Shown: one piece after another, positions 34,890 to 43,963 of the stretch
Layout: every line of letters begins with the position of its first letter
Position numbering within the stretch: the first letter of the stretch is position 1
From: Planctomycetaceae bacterium
GTDB lineage: Bacteria > Planctomycetota > Planctomycetia > Pirellulales > Pirellulaceae
Assembly (NCBI GenBank): GCA_021298315.1
Contig: JAJTFC010000020.1
Span: 1-64,000 of the forward strand
DNA length: 64,000 nt
Direction of reading: 5' to 3'
The notes under the pieces: generated by a model
Database searches by the model: none
What the model saw: the letters and a program-made list of their open reading frames with translations, nothing else
Told to the model about the DNA's origin: nothing
Translations under genes and position numbers: made by a program

Positions 34890-36041
34890 CTACTTAGTAG
34901 GCGTTTTGCTAGGCGTTGGTTTTAGGTTCGCCAGGGTCAAAAGAGCGTACCCGGTTACAAGGTTAGGATCACCCTCCATCCATCGAGGTTCTGGGTTGGT
35001 CCAGGACCCGTCGACGTTTTGCGTTTTCTGTAATTGTTGGAGGATGTCCGACCTCCAAGAGCGGGAACCGGAGTCGGACTCAAAGGTATCTGCCCCGACC
35101 ATAGCAAGTGCCTTGGACATTGTCTGCAAGTAATAAAAGAGCCCTGCCGGGCCCATCCCCGGGTTGTTCGTAACGCTGTAGTTTTTCTTTAGGAACTTCG
35201 TAGCTGCCTTTACGCGAAAGTCATCAGGACCGACACCTGCATAAAGCATGCTTTTGAGGCCAGCATAGGTCATCGATGCGTAGGACCGCAGTCCCCCGGT
35301 GGCCTCATCTTTACCGGCCATGGATTCGCCACCTGCTGCTGGGGTGTAGTAAAATCCCCCGTCGTTGAGTTTCGACGCAAAAGGAGTATCGTTGGCTGGC
35401 GATTCCAAATTTTGGCAACGATTTACAAATGCTAAAGCTCTTTGGATCGCCGGATCGGAATCCTCGACTCCCGTCGAACGCAGGGCTTCGATAAAAAAAG
35501 CGGTGTTCGAAAGATCTGGTCGGGATTTACTACCGTAACCTGCTCCTCCGAAAGCCGGGTCCTTAGGACCAATCCCCTCCCCTTCATCCCATTGTTCCCC
35601 CTGAACAAATCGCTGGGCAGTTTTCAGGATATCGCTATAGGTCCCCGCTTGATTGGCTTTCGAAAGGGCCATAATCGCCAAACAGGTTTCGTAGTTCGCA
35701 TGCCTCGAACCTTCGGCATACAAACCGCCGTCGGGTCGTTTGGTATTCAGCAAATAGCTGATCGCTTTTTCCACCATCGGATCGTTTCCAGGTACTCCAG
35801 TGGACAATAGAGCAGCAGCGACAAGTCCGGTAACCCCAGGCCCGGCTTGGGAACTAAACGAGCCGTCGGTCCCCTGACTTTGCCTCAAAAAAGCGATCGC
35901 TGCGCGTTCCATACGCGTTTGCGCTTCGGTGTCGGTCGCAAGCTGCAAGCCAACTTTGGGTTCTTGTGCCGGGGCCATCGGGCAAAACTCGAGCATGACA
36001 AGCCCGGTAAGGCAAGTCAGCAATAATTCCTTTTTTTTCAT
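34890..36041 (-). CDS. Secreted prenyltransferase/squalene oxidase-repeat protein
   Basis: This 383-residue protein has a signal peptide (about 1-25) followed by repeats with the pattern AIAFLRQSQGTDGSFSS, AISYLLNTKRPDGGLYAE, QLQKTQNVDGSW. These are QW-like motifs of an alpha/alpha toroid related to prenyltransferases and squalene-hopene cyclases. It lacks the DxDD cyclase motif, so it is probably a binding or peptidoglycan/terpenoid-associated structural protein. Secretion and the repeats are secure; the activity is not. Confidence 0.75.
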   Translation of the reverse strand: MKKKELLLTCLTGLVMLEFCPMAPAQEPKVGLQLATDTEAQTRMERAAIAFLRQSQGTDGSFSSQAGPGVTGLVAAALLSTGVPGNDPMVEKAISYLLNTKRPDGGLYAEGSRHANYETCLAIMALSKANQAGTYSDILKTAQRFVQGEQWDEGEGIGPKDPAFGGAGYGSKSRPDLSNTAFFIEALRSTGVEDSDPAIQRALAFVNRCQNLESPANDTPFASKLNDGGFYYTPAAGGESMAGKDEATGGLRSYASMTYAGLKSMLYAGVGPDDFRVKAATKFLKKNYSVTNNPGMGPAGLFYYLQTMSKALAMVGADTFESDSGSRSWRSDILQQLQKTQNVDGSWTNPEPRWMEGDPNLVTGYALLTLANLKPTPSKTPTK

Positions 36042-36140
36042 TGGTAGCCTAAGATTTTCAGCGATTTCGGGAAAGATTCGTTTAACGCGGAGGCCTTAGT
36101 ATACGAGCAACCCACACCGGTCATCCACACAGACCCAAGC

Positions 36141-37316
36141 ATGGGGTGTACGATTGTCCAAATCGATGACAATTTTCATCACGAGGAGACCAATCCGATA
36201 CCCCTCGAGCCATCCAAAACCGTCATGATCCTAGCCGAGATAGCAAGAAAACAAATCGAGGATTTTGCTAAAGCTCAAGGTTTCCACTCCGTGGGCTTTG
36301 CAGCATCCGAAGAGGCTCGAACTTATCCGCAGTTTTGCGAATGGCTCGATCTCGGGTACGCAGCCTCGATGGGTTACCTGGAAAAACGAAGAAAGGCTTA
36401 CCAGAACCCCTCAGGGGTCTTGGCCGGATGCCGAACCGTCGTGCTTTTGACCCTTCCCTACCAAGGGCACTGCGGTACGAATTCGGTAATCAAGCTGGGC
36501 AGAAAAAGACGCCTAGGCCCCTTATCCAATCCGACCTTTGGATCCTATGCAGCGGCCAAAGTCGATTATCACGTTTGGATCCGCAGAAAGCTCAAGCCTC
36601 TGGTTCGAGAGCTTCGGACGATGTTTCCCAGATGCATGACGCGCGCTGTGGTCGACACGGCCCCCATCCTAGAGCGTCATTTTGCTAACCAATCAGGGCT
36701 TGGCTGGATCGGAAAAAACACGATGCTGTTAAATCGGCAGATCGGAAGTTATTTTTTCCTTTGTGCAATCCTCACTCAAGCCGACATCGCCGGTAACCAA
36801 GTTCCTCGGGCAAAGGACCATTGCGGGACGTGCACGGCATGTCTCGACGCATGTCCGACTGGTGCTTTCGCCTCGCCTTACGTGCTCGACGCGAATCGAT
36901 GCATCAGCTACTGGACCATCGAACATCGAGGTCAAATCCCTCAAGCCGTTCGTCCCTCCTTGGGGCCTTGGATTTTCGGCTGCGACATATGCCAAATGGT
37001 ATGCCCCTGGAATCAACGTATAAACGCCGTAATTCCGGAGGAAATCAAGCCTTTTGAAGTCCAAGAAAAATCCGATTGCTCCCACTGGCTGAGCTTGGAT
37101 CAAGACCGTTTCGACAATCTCTATCGCGACACGCCGTTTTGGAGAACGGGACTTTTGAGCATGCAACGCAACGCTCTGATCGTCGCTGCGAACCTTCGGG
37201 AGCCCTCCGCGTTTCCTTGGATCCAAAAATTCACGAACCATCCGAACCAGGATCTTGTGGAGCTAGCGCATTGGGCGATCGAAGAGTACCGATCAGGTAC
37301 AAATCAAGAGAAGTAG
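36141..37316 (+). CDS. queG: Epoxyqueuosine reductase
   Basis: This 391-residue iron-sulfur protein catalyses the last step of queuosine synthesis in tRNA. It shows the QueG signature: LGWIGKNTMLL, the two [4Fe-4S] motifs CGTCTACLDACP and CDICQMVCPWN, and the DTAPILERHFANQSGLGW segment. QueG is usually about 340-380 residues, so the first 28 codons before the ATG at 36225 may be untranslated; a start at 36225 would fit the family better. It is divergent from the alpha-toroid gene. Confidence 0.9.
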   Translation: MGCTIVQIDDNFHHEETNPIPLEPSKTVMILAEIARKQIEDFAKAQGFHSVGFAASEEARTYPQFCEWLDLGYAASMGYLEKRRKAYQNPSGVLAGCRTVVLLTLPYQGHCGTNSVIKLGRKRRLGPLSNPTFGSYAAAKVDYHVWIRRKLKPLVRELRTMFPRCMTRAVVDTAPILERHFANQSGLGWIGKNTMLLNRQIGSYFFLCAILTQADIAGNQVPRAKDHCGTCTACLDACPTGAFASPYVLDANRCISYWTIEHRGQIPQAVRPSLGPWIFGCDICQMVCPWNQRINAVIPEEIKPFEVQEKSDCSHWLSLDQDRFDNLYRDTPFWRTGLLSMQRNALIVAANLREPSAFPWIQKFTNHPNQDLVELAHWAIEEYRSGTNQEK

Positions 37317-37317
37317 A

Positions 37318-37335
37318 GGCTCTCGATCCAGAGCC
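37318..37335. terminator. Hairpin between convergent genes, possible bidirectional terminator
   Basis: GGCTCT-CGATCC-AGAGCC forms a six-base stem with a six-base loop, placed one base after the queG stop and six bases before the DUF971 stop. No T-run follows on either strand, so termination strength is doubtful. Confidence 0.35.
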
Positions 37336-37341
37336 GCTGCG

Positions 37342-37671
37342 CTAAGCGCTCGACGACTTTCTCAATAGCGCAAATCCGAAGATCCCTGAGCTGTGTCCGT
37401 CGGAGAACCGCACATTATAGGCGTAATTACCCACAGGATGCATCGAGTCGATCCGCAGAGGTTGTGCTTCCTGGAGGGGGATCACTTGAAGCAACCCACC
37501 ACTTCGATCGGCCTGACGCTCCTCAACCCCCTTTTTCTTTTCTTTGCAGGTCGCACAAGGACACGCAGACCTGAGTTCGACCGGGGTCCATTCGCAAGCC
37601 GACGAATCGCTCCATTGGATCTTGATACCACCGCGCTCTGTACGCTCGATTGAACAAGGAATGACGTCCAT
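37342..37671 (-). CDS. DUF971 (gamma-butyrobetaine hydroxylase-like N-terminal) domain protein
   Basis: From the ATG at 37671 the product is 109 residues. The fold is that of DUF971: IQWSDSSACEW near the N-terminus, LRSACPCATC, then PVGNYAYNVRFSDGHSSGIF. Cys residues in CPCATC may bind a metal. The longer reading frame to 37758 has no support upstream; AGGGCAGG lies just before the chosen ATG. Such small proteins often sit beside Fe-S or ubiquinone-related genes; the function is unknown. It converges with queG. Confidence 0.75.
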   Translation of the reverse strand: MDVIPCSIERTERGGIKIQWSDSSACEWTPVELRSACPCATCKEKKKGVEERQADRSGGLLQVIPLQEAQPLRIDSMHPVGNYAYNVRFSDGHSSGIFGFALLRKSSSA

Positions 37672-37783
37672 GGGGCCTGCCCTACTATTCCGCATGAGGT
37701 AACTTACGTCTAAAATCACATCCCAATTTAGGGTCGAGTCAAGTACGACGCAATCCACACCGCCGATTCAAGATGGTAGGCAG

Positions 37784-38740
37784 ATGAGATTTCCCTTCCG
37801 ACGATTATTCATTGCGGGCCATCAAGGAATGGTGGGCGCATCGGTCTGCCGATTGCTGCAAAACCAACACCCAGAAGTCGAATTGGTTCTACGGTCGCGG
37901 CAGGATCTTGATCTGACACAAGCCAGTGAAGTCGAACGTTTTTTTCAAGAAACAAAACCTGATGCGGTCATTTTCGCAGCCGCAAAAGTAGGCGGAATCC
38001 TTGCCAATGCCTCGTTCCCCGTCGAGTTTCTTTCCGAGAACGTTCGGATGGCCATCAACGCGATCGAATCGGCCCACCGAAACGGAGTCCAAAGGTTTCT
38101 GTTCCTAGGTTCGACATGCATCTATCCCAAGCATGCACCACAACCTCTGTGCGAGCCGAGCCTCCTTTCGAGTCCCCTCGAATCGACCAACGAAGCCTAT
38201 GCATTGGCAAAGATTGTCGGTTTGAAGTTGTGCCAGTACTACCGAACCCAATTCAAAGCGGTATACCACAGCGCCATGCCCACGAACCTTTATGGGCCAG
38301 TCGACAACTACCATCCCGAGCACAGCCATGTGATCCCAGGCCTGCTACGACGCATTCACGAAGCCAAAATGCAAAACGCCCCAAGTGTTACACTATGGGG
38401 GACGGGAACTCCCCGAAGGGAGTTCCTCTACGTGGATGATCTTGCAAGGGCACTGGTTCATCTTTTGACTCTCGAATCGCCCCCGGACTGGATCAACGTA
38501 GGGACCGGACAGGAAATCTCGATCCTGGAACTTGCAAAACGAATCGCCAAGACCGTTGGATACACCGGAAACTTCGGCCTAGATACCAGCAAACCCGACG
38601 GGACCCCCCTGAAACGTACCGACCCGAGCCTCATTTTTTCAACGGGTTGGAATCCCAAAATCGAACTCGATGACGGATTGGTTCGCACCTATCAGGATTT
38701 TCTAATTCGGATCGAACGAGGAAACCTACGTAGCAAATAA
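37784..38740 (+). CDS. fcl: GDP-L-fucose synthase
   Basis: This 318-residue NAD(P)-dependent short-chain dehydrogenase carries the N-terminal GHQGMVGASV nucleotide-binding motif and the active-site YALAKIVGL (Y-x3-K). The LYGPVDNYHPEHSHVIPGLLRR segment is characteristic of GDP-4-keto-6-deoxy-mannose 3,5-epimerase-4-reductases. With GDP-mannose 4,6-dehydratase just downstream it would make GDP-L-fucose, the donor for polysaccharide fucosylation by the locus that follows. Confidence 0.88.
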   Translation: MRFPFRRLFIAGHQGMVGASVCRLLQNQHPEVELVLRSRQDLDLTQASEVERFFQETKPDAVIFAAAKVGGILANASFPVEFLSENVRMAINAIESAHRNGVQRFLFLGSTCIYPKHAPQPLCEPSLLSSPLESTNEAYALAKIVGLKLCQYYRTQFKAVYHSAMPTNLYGPVDNYHPEHSHVIPGLLRRIHEAKMQNAPSVTLWGTGTPRREFLYVDDLARALVHLLTLESPPDWINVGTGQEISILELAKRIAKTVGYTGNFGLDTSKPDGTPLKRTDPSLIFSTGWNPKIELDDGLVRTYQDFLIRIERGNLRSK

Positions 38741-38811
38741 CCTCCACTCCCGGTATTCTATCGGCCGGTCGGGAAACCAGATGGCCAGCGGTTTTTATAG
38801 AAAGAATCTAA

Positions 38812-39830
<1,019 letters not shown>

Positions 39831-39859
39831 TTCTGCATCGATCCGCAGGATCCTCAACC

Positions 39860-40852
39860 ATGCGTGCTGTCATCACTGGAATCACCGGCCAAGATGGTTC
39901 GTACTTGACCGATTTGCTCTTAGCCAAAGGCTATGAGGTCCACGGAATCGTTCGCAGAAGTAGCACTCTACAAAGACCTAGGCTGGACCAACAGGTCCAC
40001 GACCAATCGATCTATGGAAAGCGGTTATTCCTCCACTACTCTGATCTTACCGATACTACATCGCTTCGACGTATCCTCAACCGGATCGTCCCCGATGAGT
40101 TTTATCACCTCGCGGGCCAATCCCATGTGGGGCTAAGCTTTGAAATCCCCGAGAGCACCTGCGAACTGACCGCCATGGGTACCTTGAGGATCCTGGAAAT
40201 CCTAAGGGACCTCTCACCCTCGCCTCGCTTCCTACACGCAAGTAGCCGAGAAATCTTCGGGACCCCTATCTGTTCACCCCAAAACGAAGACACCCCACTT
40301 AATCCAAACTCCCCCTACGGCGCCGCAAAAGCTTTTGCCAACCAATTGGTCAAGATCTACCGAGACTCCTTAGGCCTCTTCGGTTGCAATGCCATTTGCT
40401 ACAACCACGAGAGCCCAAGACGAGCAGAAAACTTCGTCACACGAAAAATCAGTATCGCCGCCGCATCGATCAAACTAGGACTCCAAAAAGAACTAGTCCT
40501 CGGCAATATCGACTCGTCTCGAGATTGGGGCTGCGCTCCTGAATTCGTCGAAGCCATGTGGCTAATGCTTCAGCAGCCAACCCCCAAAGACTATATCCTT
40601 GCCACAGGCAAAACCCATAGCGTTCGTGAATTTCTCGAGCTTGCATTCCAACATGTAGGACTCGATTGGAAAAAGTACTACCGCCACGATCCCCGGTTTC
40701 AACGCCCGGTTGAACCCGAAAATCTCAGGGGCGATGCAAGCCGTGCCTCAATCGAGCTTGGCTGGAAACCAAAAACATCCTTGGCTCAACTCGCCGCGAT
40801 GATGGTCGATCACGATTTGTCTCGACTCGAACAATCCATGCTTGAAAAGTAA
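39860..40852 (+). CDS. GDP-mannose 4,6-dehydratase-like protein, copy 2
   Basis: This intact 330-residue short-chain dehydrogenase/dehydratase starts [20 protein letters not shown] with the GxxGxxG motif. It has the YGAAK active-site motif and NHESPRRAENFVTRKIS, which are shared with copy 1. It forms GDP-4-keto-6-deoxy-mannose from GDP-mannose if it has kept the family's specificity; it is clearly diverged from copy 1 (HDPRFQRPVEPENLRGD versus [18 protein letters not shown]). It converges with the exosortase partner gene over a gap of ten bases. Confidence 0.82.
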   Translation: MRAVITGITGQDGSYLTDLLLAKGYEVHGIVRRSSTLQRPRLDQQVHDQSIYGKRLFLHYSDLTDTTSLRRILNRIVPDEFYHLAGQSHVGLSFEIPESTCELTAMGTLRILEILRDLSPSPRFLHASSREIFGTPICSPQNEDTPLNPNSPYGAAKAFANQLVKIYRDSLGLFGCNAICYNHESPRRAENFVTRKISIAAASIKLGLQKELVLGNIDSSRDWGCAPEFVEAMWLMLQQPTPKDYILATGKTHSVREFLELAFQHVGLDWKKYYRHDPRFQRPVEPENLRGDASRASIELGWKPKTSLAQLAAMMVDHDLSRLEQSMLEK

Positions 40853-40875
40853 CAGAGCCGTCTTAACGTTCTGTT
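40851..40875. terminator. Inverted repeat between convergent genes
   Basis: AACAGA (40851-40856) and TCTGTT (40870-40875) are complementary across a 13-base loop, at the end of copy 2 of gmd and the end of the exosortase partner gene. No T-run is seen; it is a weak candidate for a bidirectional terminator. Confidence 0.25.
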
Positions 40876-42299
40876 GGATCGATCGAACCCTCTACGACCC
40901 GCCATCGCTCCATACGCTCATGCAATTCCTGTTGATTCTTAGAAGCCTCCTGCATGGCTCCGATAAGGGGTTGGACAAGCTCTATGGTTGCCTGCTCGTA
41001 ACGGCAGGCTTGTTCAAGGTGCCAATCTCTTGATGCTTCGTCCCCTGAGAGTCCCTTGCAAAACGAAAGACTCAAATGGACCATCGGTAAGTCCAAGCCC
41101 TCGACGAGCCATTGCTGGAGCTGCTTTTGAAGTTCCAATAGCTCCGACTGAGGCCTCAGTAAGCTTCTAGCCATGATGTCTTGGACCCTTGGGCCTGCCC
41201 CACTGGTCCGAAGGAATTTCACCAAACAATAGGCAACTTCTCTAAGGTTTCTCGGTTCTTTCAAAGCGGCCTCGGCCCGTCGCTCCAGGGATGCGAGATA
41301 AGCATCGATCGAATCCTGATCCCGGTGGATCTTATACCCTTCCAAGTGGACCTGCTCTGCCCTGCCCCACTCGCCGAGCGCTTCATAAAGGTACGCAAGC
41401 TGCACGCGGTAGGCTCGATTCCATGGATCGGAACGCAGTCCGTCGGCTATGCGTTCAGCACCTGTTTTCAACACCGTCTGACGCTCTTGATCCTTTCCCA
41501 ATCGCTTCAACAATGAAGCAAAACCCAAGCTTTGAAAGACATCGGACTCAAAAACCTCGCGATACTTCGACTCTGCCTCGTCCAAGCGACCATCCCAAAA
41601 CGCCTTCATCGATTGCAACAAAACAATCTGTTCAGGTCGCACCCCGGAGGCCCTCTCCAGATGCCAATCCAACTCCTCGAGGAGCTCTCGGCGTTGGGAC
41701 TCCCCGAGGCTTGACTCCTCCAACTTTCCAACACATTGACTGGCTTTCCAATAATGCGCTATACCAAGTCCTGTGGAATCCCTTGGCGATAAACCTTCAA
41801 GAATCCGCTCGGCGGATCGTGCGTTTCCATTCTGAATTTCCACCAAAGAGTATAGGAACTTGCGGTCTGCGTTTGCAAACTCCATGTCTCCAATCCACCG
41901 CATCGCCGCCCGAACTCCTTTCGGTCCGTCTTGCTTGCTGTATGCATTTTGGACACGAGCCAGATATCGGTTTAGAATCCGCTCGCGATTGAACGCCACG
42001 AGCAAACAACTCGCAATCACGATCGATCCTAGCAACCAGAATGGGATGCTACAGAGAAATGCTCGCCGACGCTGCCCTCGGTAAAAGAACCCTGCAATCG
42101 GATAGCTAATTAGTTGTGCTAGAAGCCAGAAGAATTGGCCAAGTCTACGGTTCAACGATCTATAGAAACCAACGGGACGATCCGAATCTTCAAAGTTCCC
42201 ACGATCTAGGAAGCCTCCGAAAAAACGAAGCGTTATCTCCAATAGATCGGAGATCCATGCAATGATTCGAACGGGGAGATCCGTCAGAAATCTCAACAT
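40863..42299 (-). CDS. Membrane-anchored TPR-like protein, partner of the degenerate exosortase
   Basis: From the ATG at 42299 the product is 478 residues; the frame extends to 42491 but those codons overlap the exosortase-like gene. The N-terminal third has two or three hydrophobic segments (RIIAWISDLLEITLRFFGGF, FWLLAQLISYPIAGFFY, FWLLGSIVIASCLLVAF). It is followed by a long alpha-helical region with TPR-like spacing (SAERILEGLSPRDSTGLGIAHYWKA, SKYREVFESD, LAYLYEALGEWGRAEQ). It probably faces the periplasm. It starts 13 bases after the exosortase-like gene and is the last gene of the polysaccharide operon. Confidence 0.7.
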   Translation of the reverse strand: MLRFLTDLPVRIIAWISDLLEITLRFFGGFLDRGNFEDSDRPVGFYRSLNRRLGQFFWLLAQLISYPIAGFFYRGQRRRAFLCSIPFWLLGSIVIASCLLVAFNRERILNRYLARVQNAYSKQDGPKGVRAAMRWIGDMEFANADRKFLYSLVEIQNGNARSAERILEGLSPRDSTGLGIAHYWKASQCVGKLEESSLGESQRRELLEELDWHLERASGVRPEQIVLLQSMKAFWDGRLDEAESKYREVFESDVFQSLGFASLLKRLGKDQERQTVLKTGAERIADGLRSDPWNRAYRVQLAYLYEALGEWGRAEQVHLEGYKIHRDQDSIDAYLASLERRAEAALKEPRNLREVAYCLVKFLRTSGAGPRVQDIMARSLLRPQSELLELQKQLQQWLVEGLDLPMVHLSLSFCKGLSGDEASRDWHLEQACRYEQATIELVQPLIGAMQEASKNQQELHERMERWRVVEGSIDPTER

Positions 42300-42312
42300 A
42301 CAGCAAACTCCG

Positions 42313-43848
42313 TTATCGAATTGAATCGCCGATCGCTGCGTCGAAACCCATTTGCTTCTCGATCGCTTCAACCCATCGTGCATGCAACTCCTTTTGCTCC
42401 TCGTGCTGTTTCTCGGTAATCGGACGGACCGACTCGTGCACCAAGGAAACCTGTACGACCGGTCCGGGTAATGTCCTATCCCCGACGACACGAACCCCCT
42501 TGGTCACCACATAGGCTTCTTCAACTATCGATCGTTTCATCCCGAAGTGGAAACTGCCGTTGTCTTCCGATATTACACCATCGGTCTTCCAGCCATACCA
42601 TCGCCAAAGCCAATCTGGTTTTGGCAACGTAATCCAAATCCCATCGATACGAAGTTTCATGCTCCCCTCCCGGCTCTGCTCTGGGGTCAACTCCCACTCC
42701 CAATGATTCCAGCTTGGTGACTGTCGAAATACAGGGTTGAAACTTTCCGCTGATTTCGTTGCTGGTCCAAGCGTCCAACCCTCGACGCCCGACTCAAGCT
42801 TCAAAGACTCAACAGCCGAAATCGCTGCCGATTGTCGAAGATTCAACCCCTGCGCCCACTGGTTTTTGTAGATCGACCAACCGCCGAGAAAAGCAAGACC
42901 AACCAACATGGACCAAAGGGCAATCCAAGGAACTCTCGATTCAGGGAGATCGATGGCCTCGCGCAATTCATTTTTCCCTGGTTCTATAGAAATGTCCGAA
43001 TCCTTATCGCTAGATGGTCCAGAGAAAGCTGAGCAAAACTGATCACCGCTCCATGTGAGCAACAAGACGGTTGCAAAAAGGACTATAGACGAAGCTCCGC
43101 TTTGATAAAAAACTTTCGCCGATTGCCCATCTTGTATAATCGCGTCAACTGCGATCCAGGCCCCTTGGGCCACAATTGCCCAAAACAACAACACAACCAG
43201 TAAATAAAAGAATCGAAGAAAACGATACCCTTTGAAGAATCCATAGGCTATCACCAACAAGACCATCGGGTAGATAAGCCTAAGGCCAGAGCAGGACTCA
43301 TTCTGTAGAAAATCCGTACTGACCAACCCGAGCACGTTCCCCTTTGCAAAGTAGAACACCTTGTAAATATCCAGCAGACAGCCGGCAAAACTACTAGCCA
43401 GCCATTGTGCAAGCGAATGCATCCAAGGAGCAGTCTTCCATAACGACAGAGGTACCATACAAAGCAACAGCCCCATATAGAACAAGCGGTTCGTAGAGAA
43501 ACCCGCGAACAGGGCAATCAATGCGGCAACGCACAAGCCTGATCCACGAAAAACCCAAACCGGCTCATTGAAAAGAACTCCCCGAAGACACGCACCAACG
43601 GCAGCCGAAACGATCACCAAGAGAAATCGCACCCGCATCGACGACTCATCCGCATTCGCTCTTAAAAATGGAGTGCCGACTCCCGTCAAAACCATGAATG
43701 CAAAAACGAAAAAAAACAAAGCGATATCAATCGACAAACCCGCAAAAGCGATTTGCTTTAGTACCAACCCGATAGCGGGAATTTGCGTTGTTACTGCCGC
43801 GATTAGCAGTGCGATGGTAATCTTCTTATCCATTTGACCAATCGCCAT
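42313..43848 (-). CDS. Exosortase-family protein lacking the Arg/His catalytic residues
   Basis: This 511-residue protein has eight or so membrane helices, then a soluble C-terminal part of about 220 residues. The exosortase Cys motif is present (ESCSGLR, C186). In active members this Cys is followed by an Arg in an NxxR motif and a His in an HD(x)SG-like motif. Here the matching segments read VAQGAW (231 is Trp) and VFYQSGAS (248-251), and no His occurs from 186 to about 270. The C-terminal part (about 330-500) is not clearly EpsI-like. It is probably non-catalytic in sorting. It lies just downstream of the tyrosine kinase gene. Confidence 0.7.
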   Translation of the reverse strand: MAIGQMDKKITIALLIAAVTTQIPAIGLVLKQIAFAGLSIDIALFFFVFAFMVLTGVGTPFLRANADESSMRVRFLLVIVSAAVGACLRGVLFNEPVWVFRGSGLCVAALIALFAGFSTNRLFYMGLLLCMVPLSLWKTAPWMHSLAQWLASSFAGCLLDIYKVFYFAKGNVLGLVSTDFLQNESCSGLRLIYPMVLLVIAYGFFKGYRFLRFFYLLVVLLFWAIVAQGAWIAVDAIIQDGQSAKVFYQSGASSIVLFATVLLLTWSGDQFCSAFSGPSSDKDSDISIEPGKNELREAIDLPESRVPWIALWSMLVGLAFLGGWSIYKNQWAQGLNLRQSAAISAVESLKLESGVEGWTLGPATKSAESFNPVFRQSPSWNHWEWELTPEQSREGSMKLRIDGIWITLPKPDWLWRWYGWKTDGVISEDNGSFHFGMKRSIVEEAYVVTKGVRVVGDRTLPGPVVQVSLVHESVRPITEKQHEEQKELHARWVEAIEKQMGFDAAIGDSIR

Positions 43849-43963
43849 TTAACTTCATCCAATACGACGTTTCTAATGAAAGACGCGTCGATATCGTCGC
43901 GTCGCTTAACACAAGTCTATGGCCATCCTGTTTCACGAACTAGACTAAGTGACGGATGTAATT

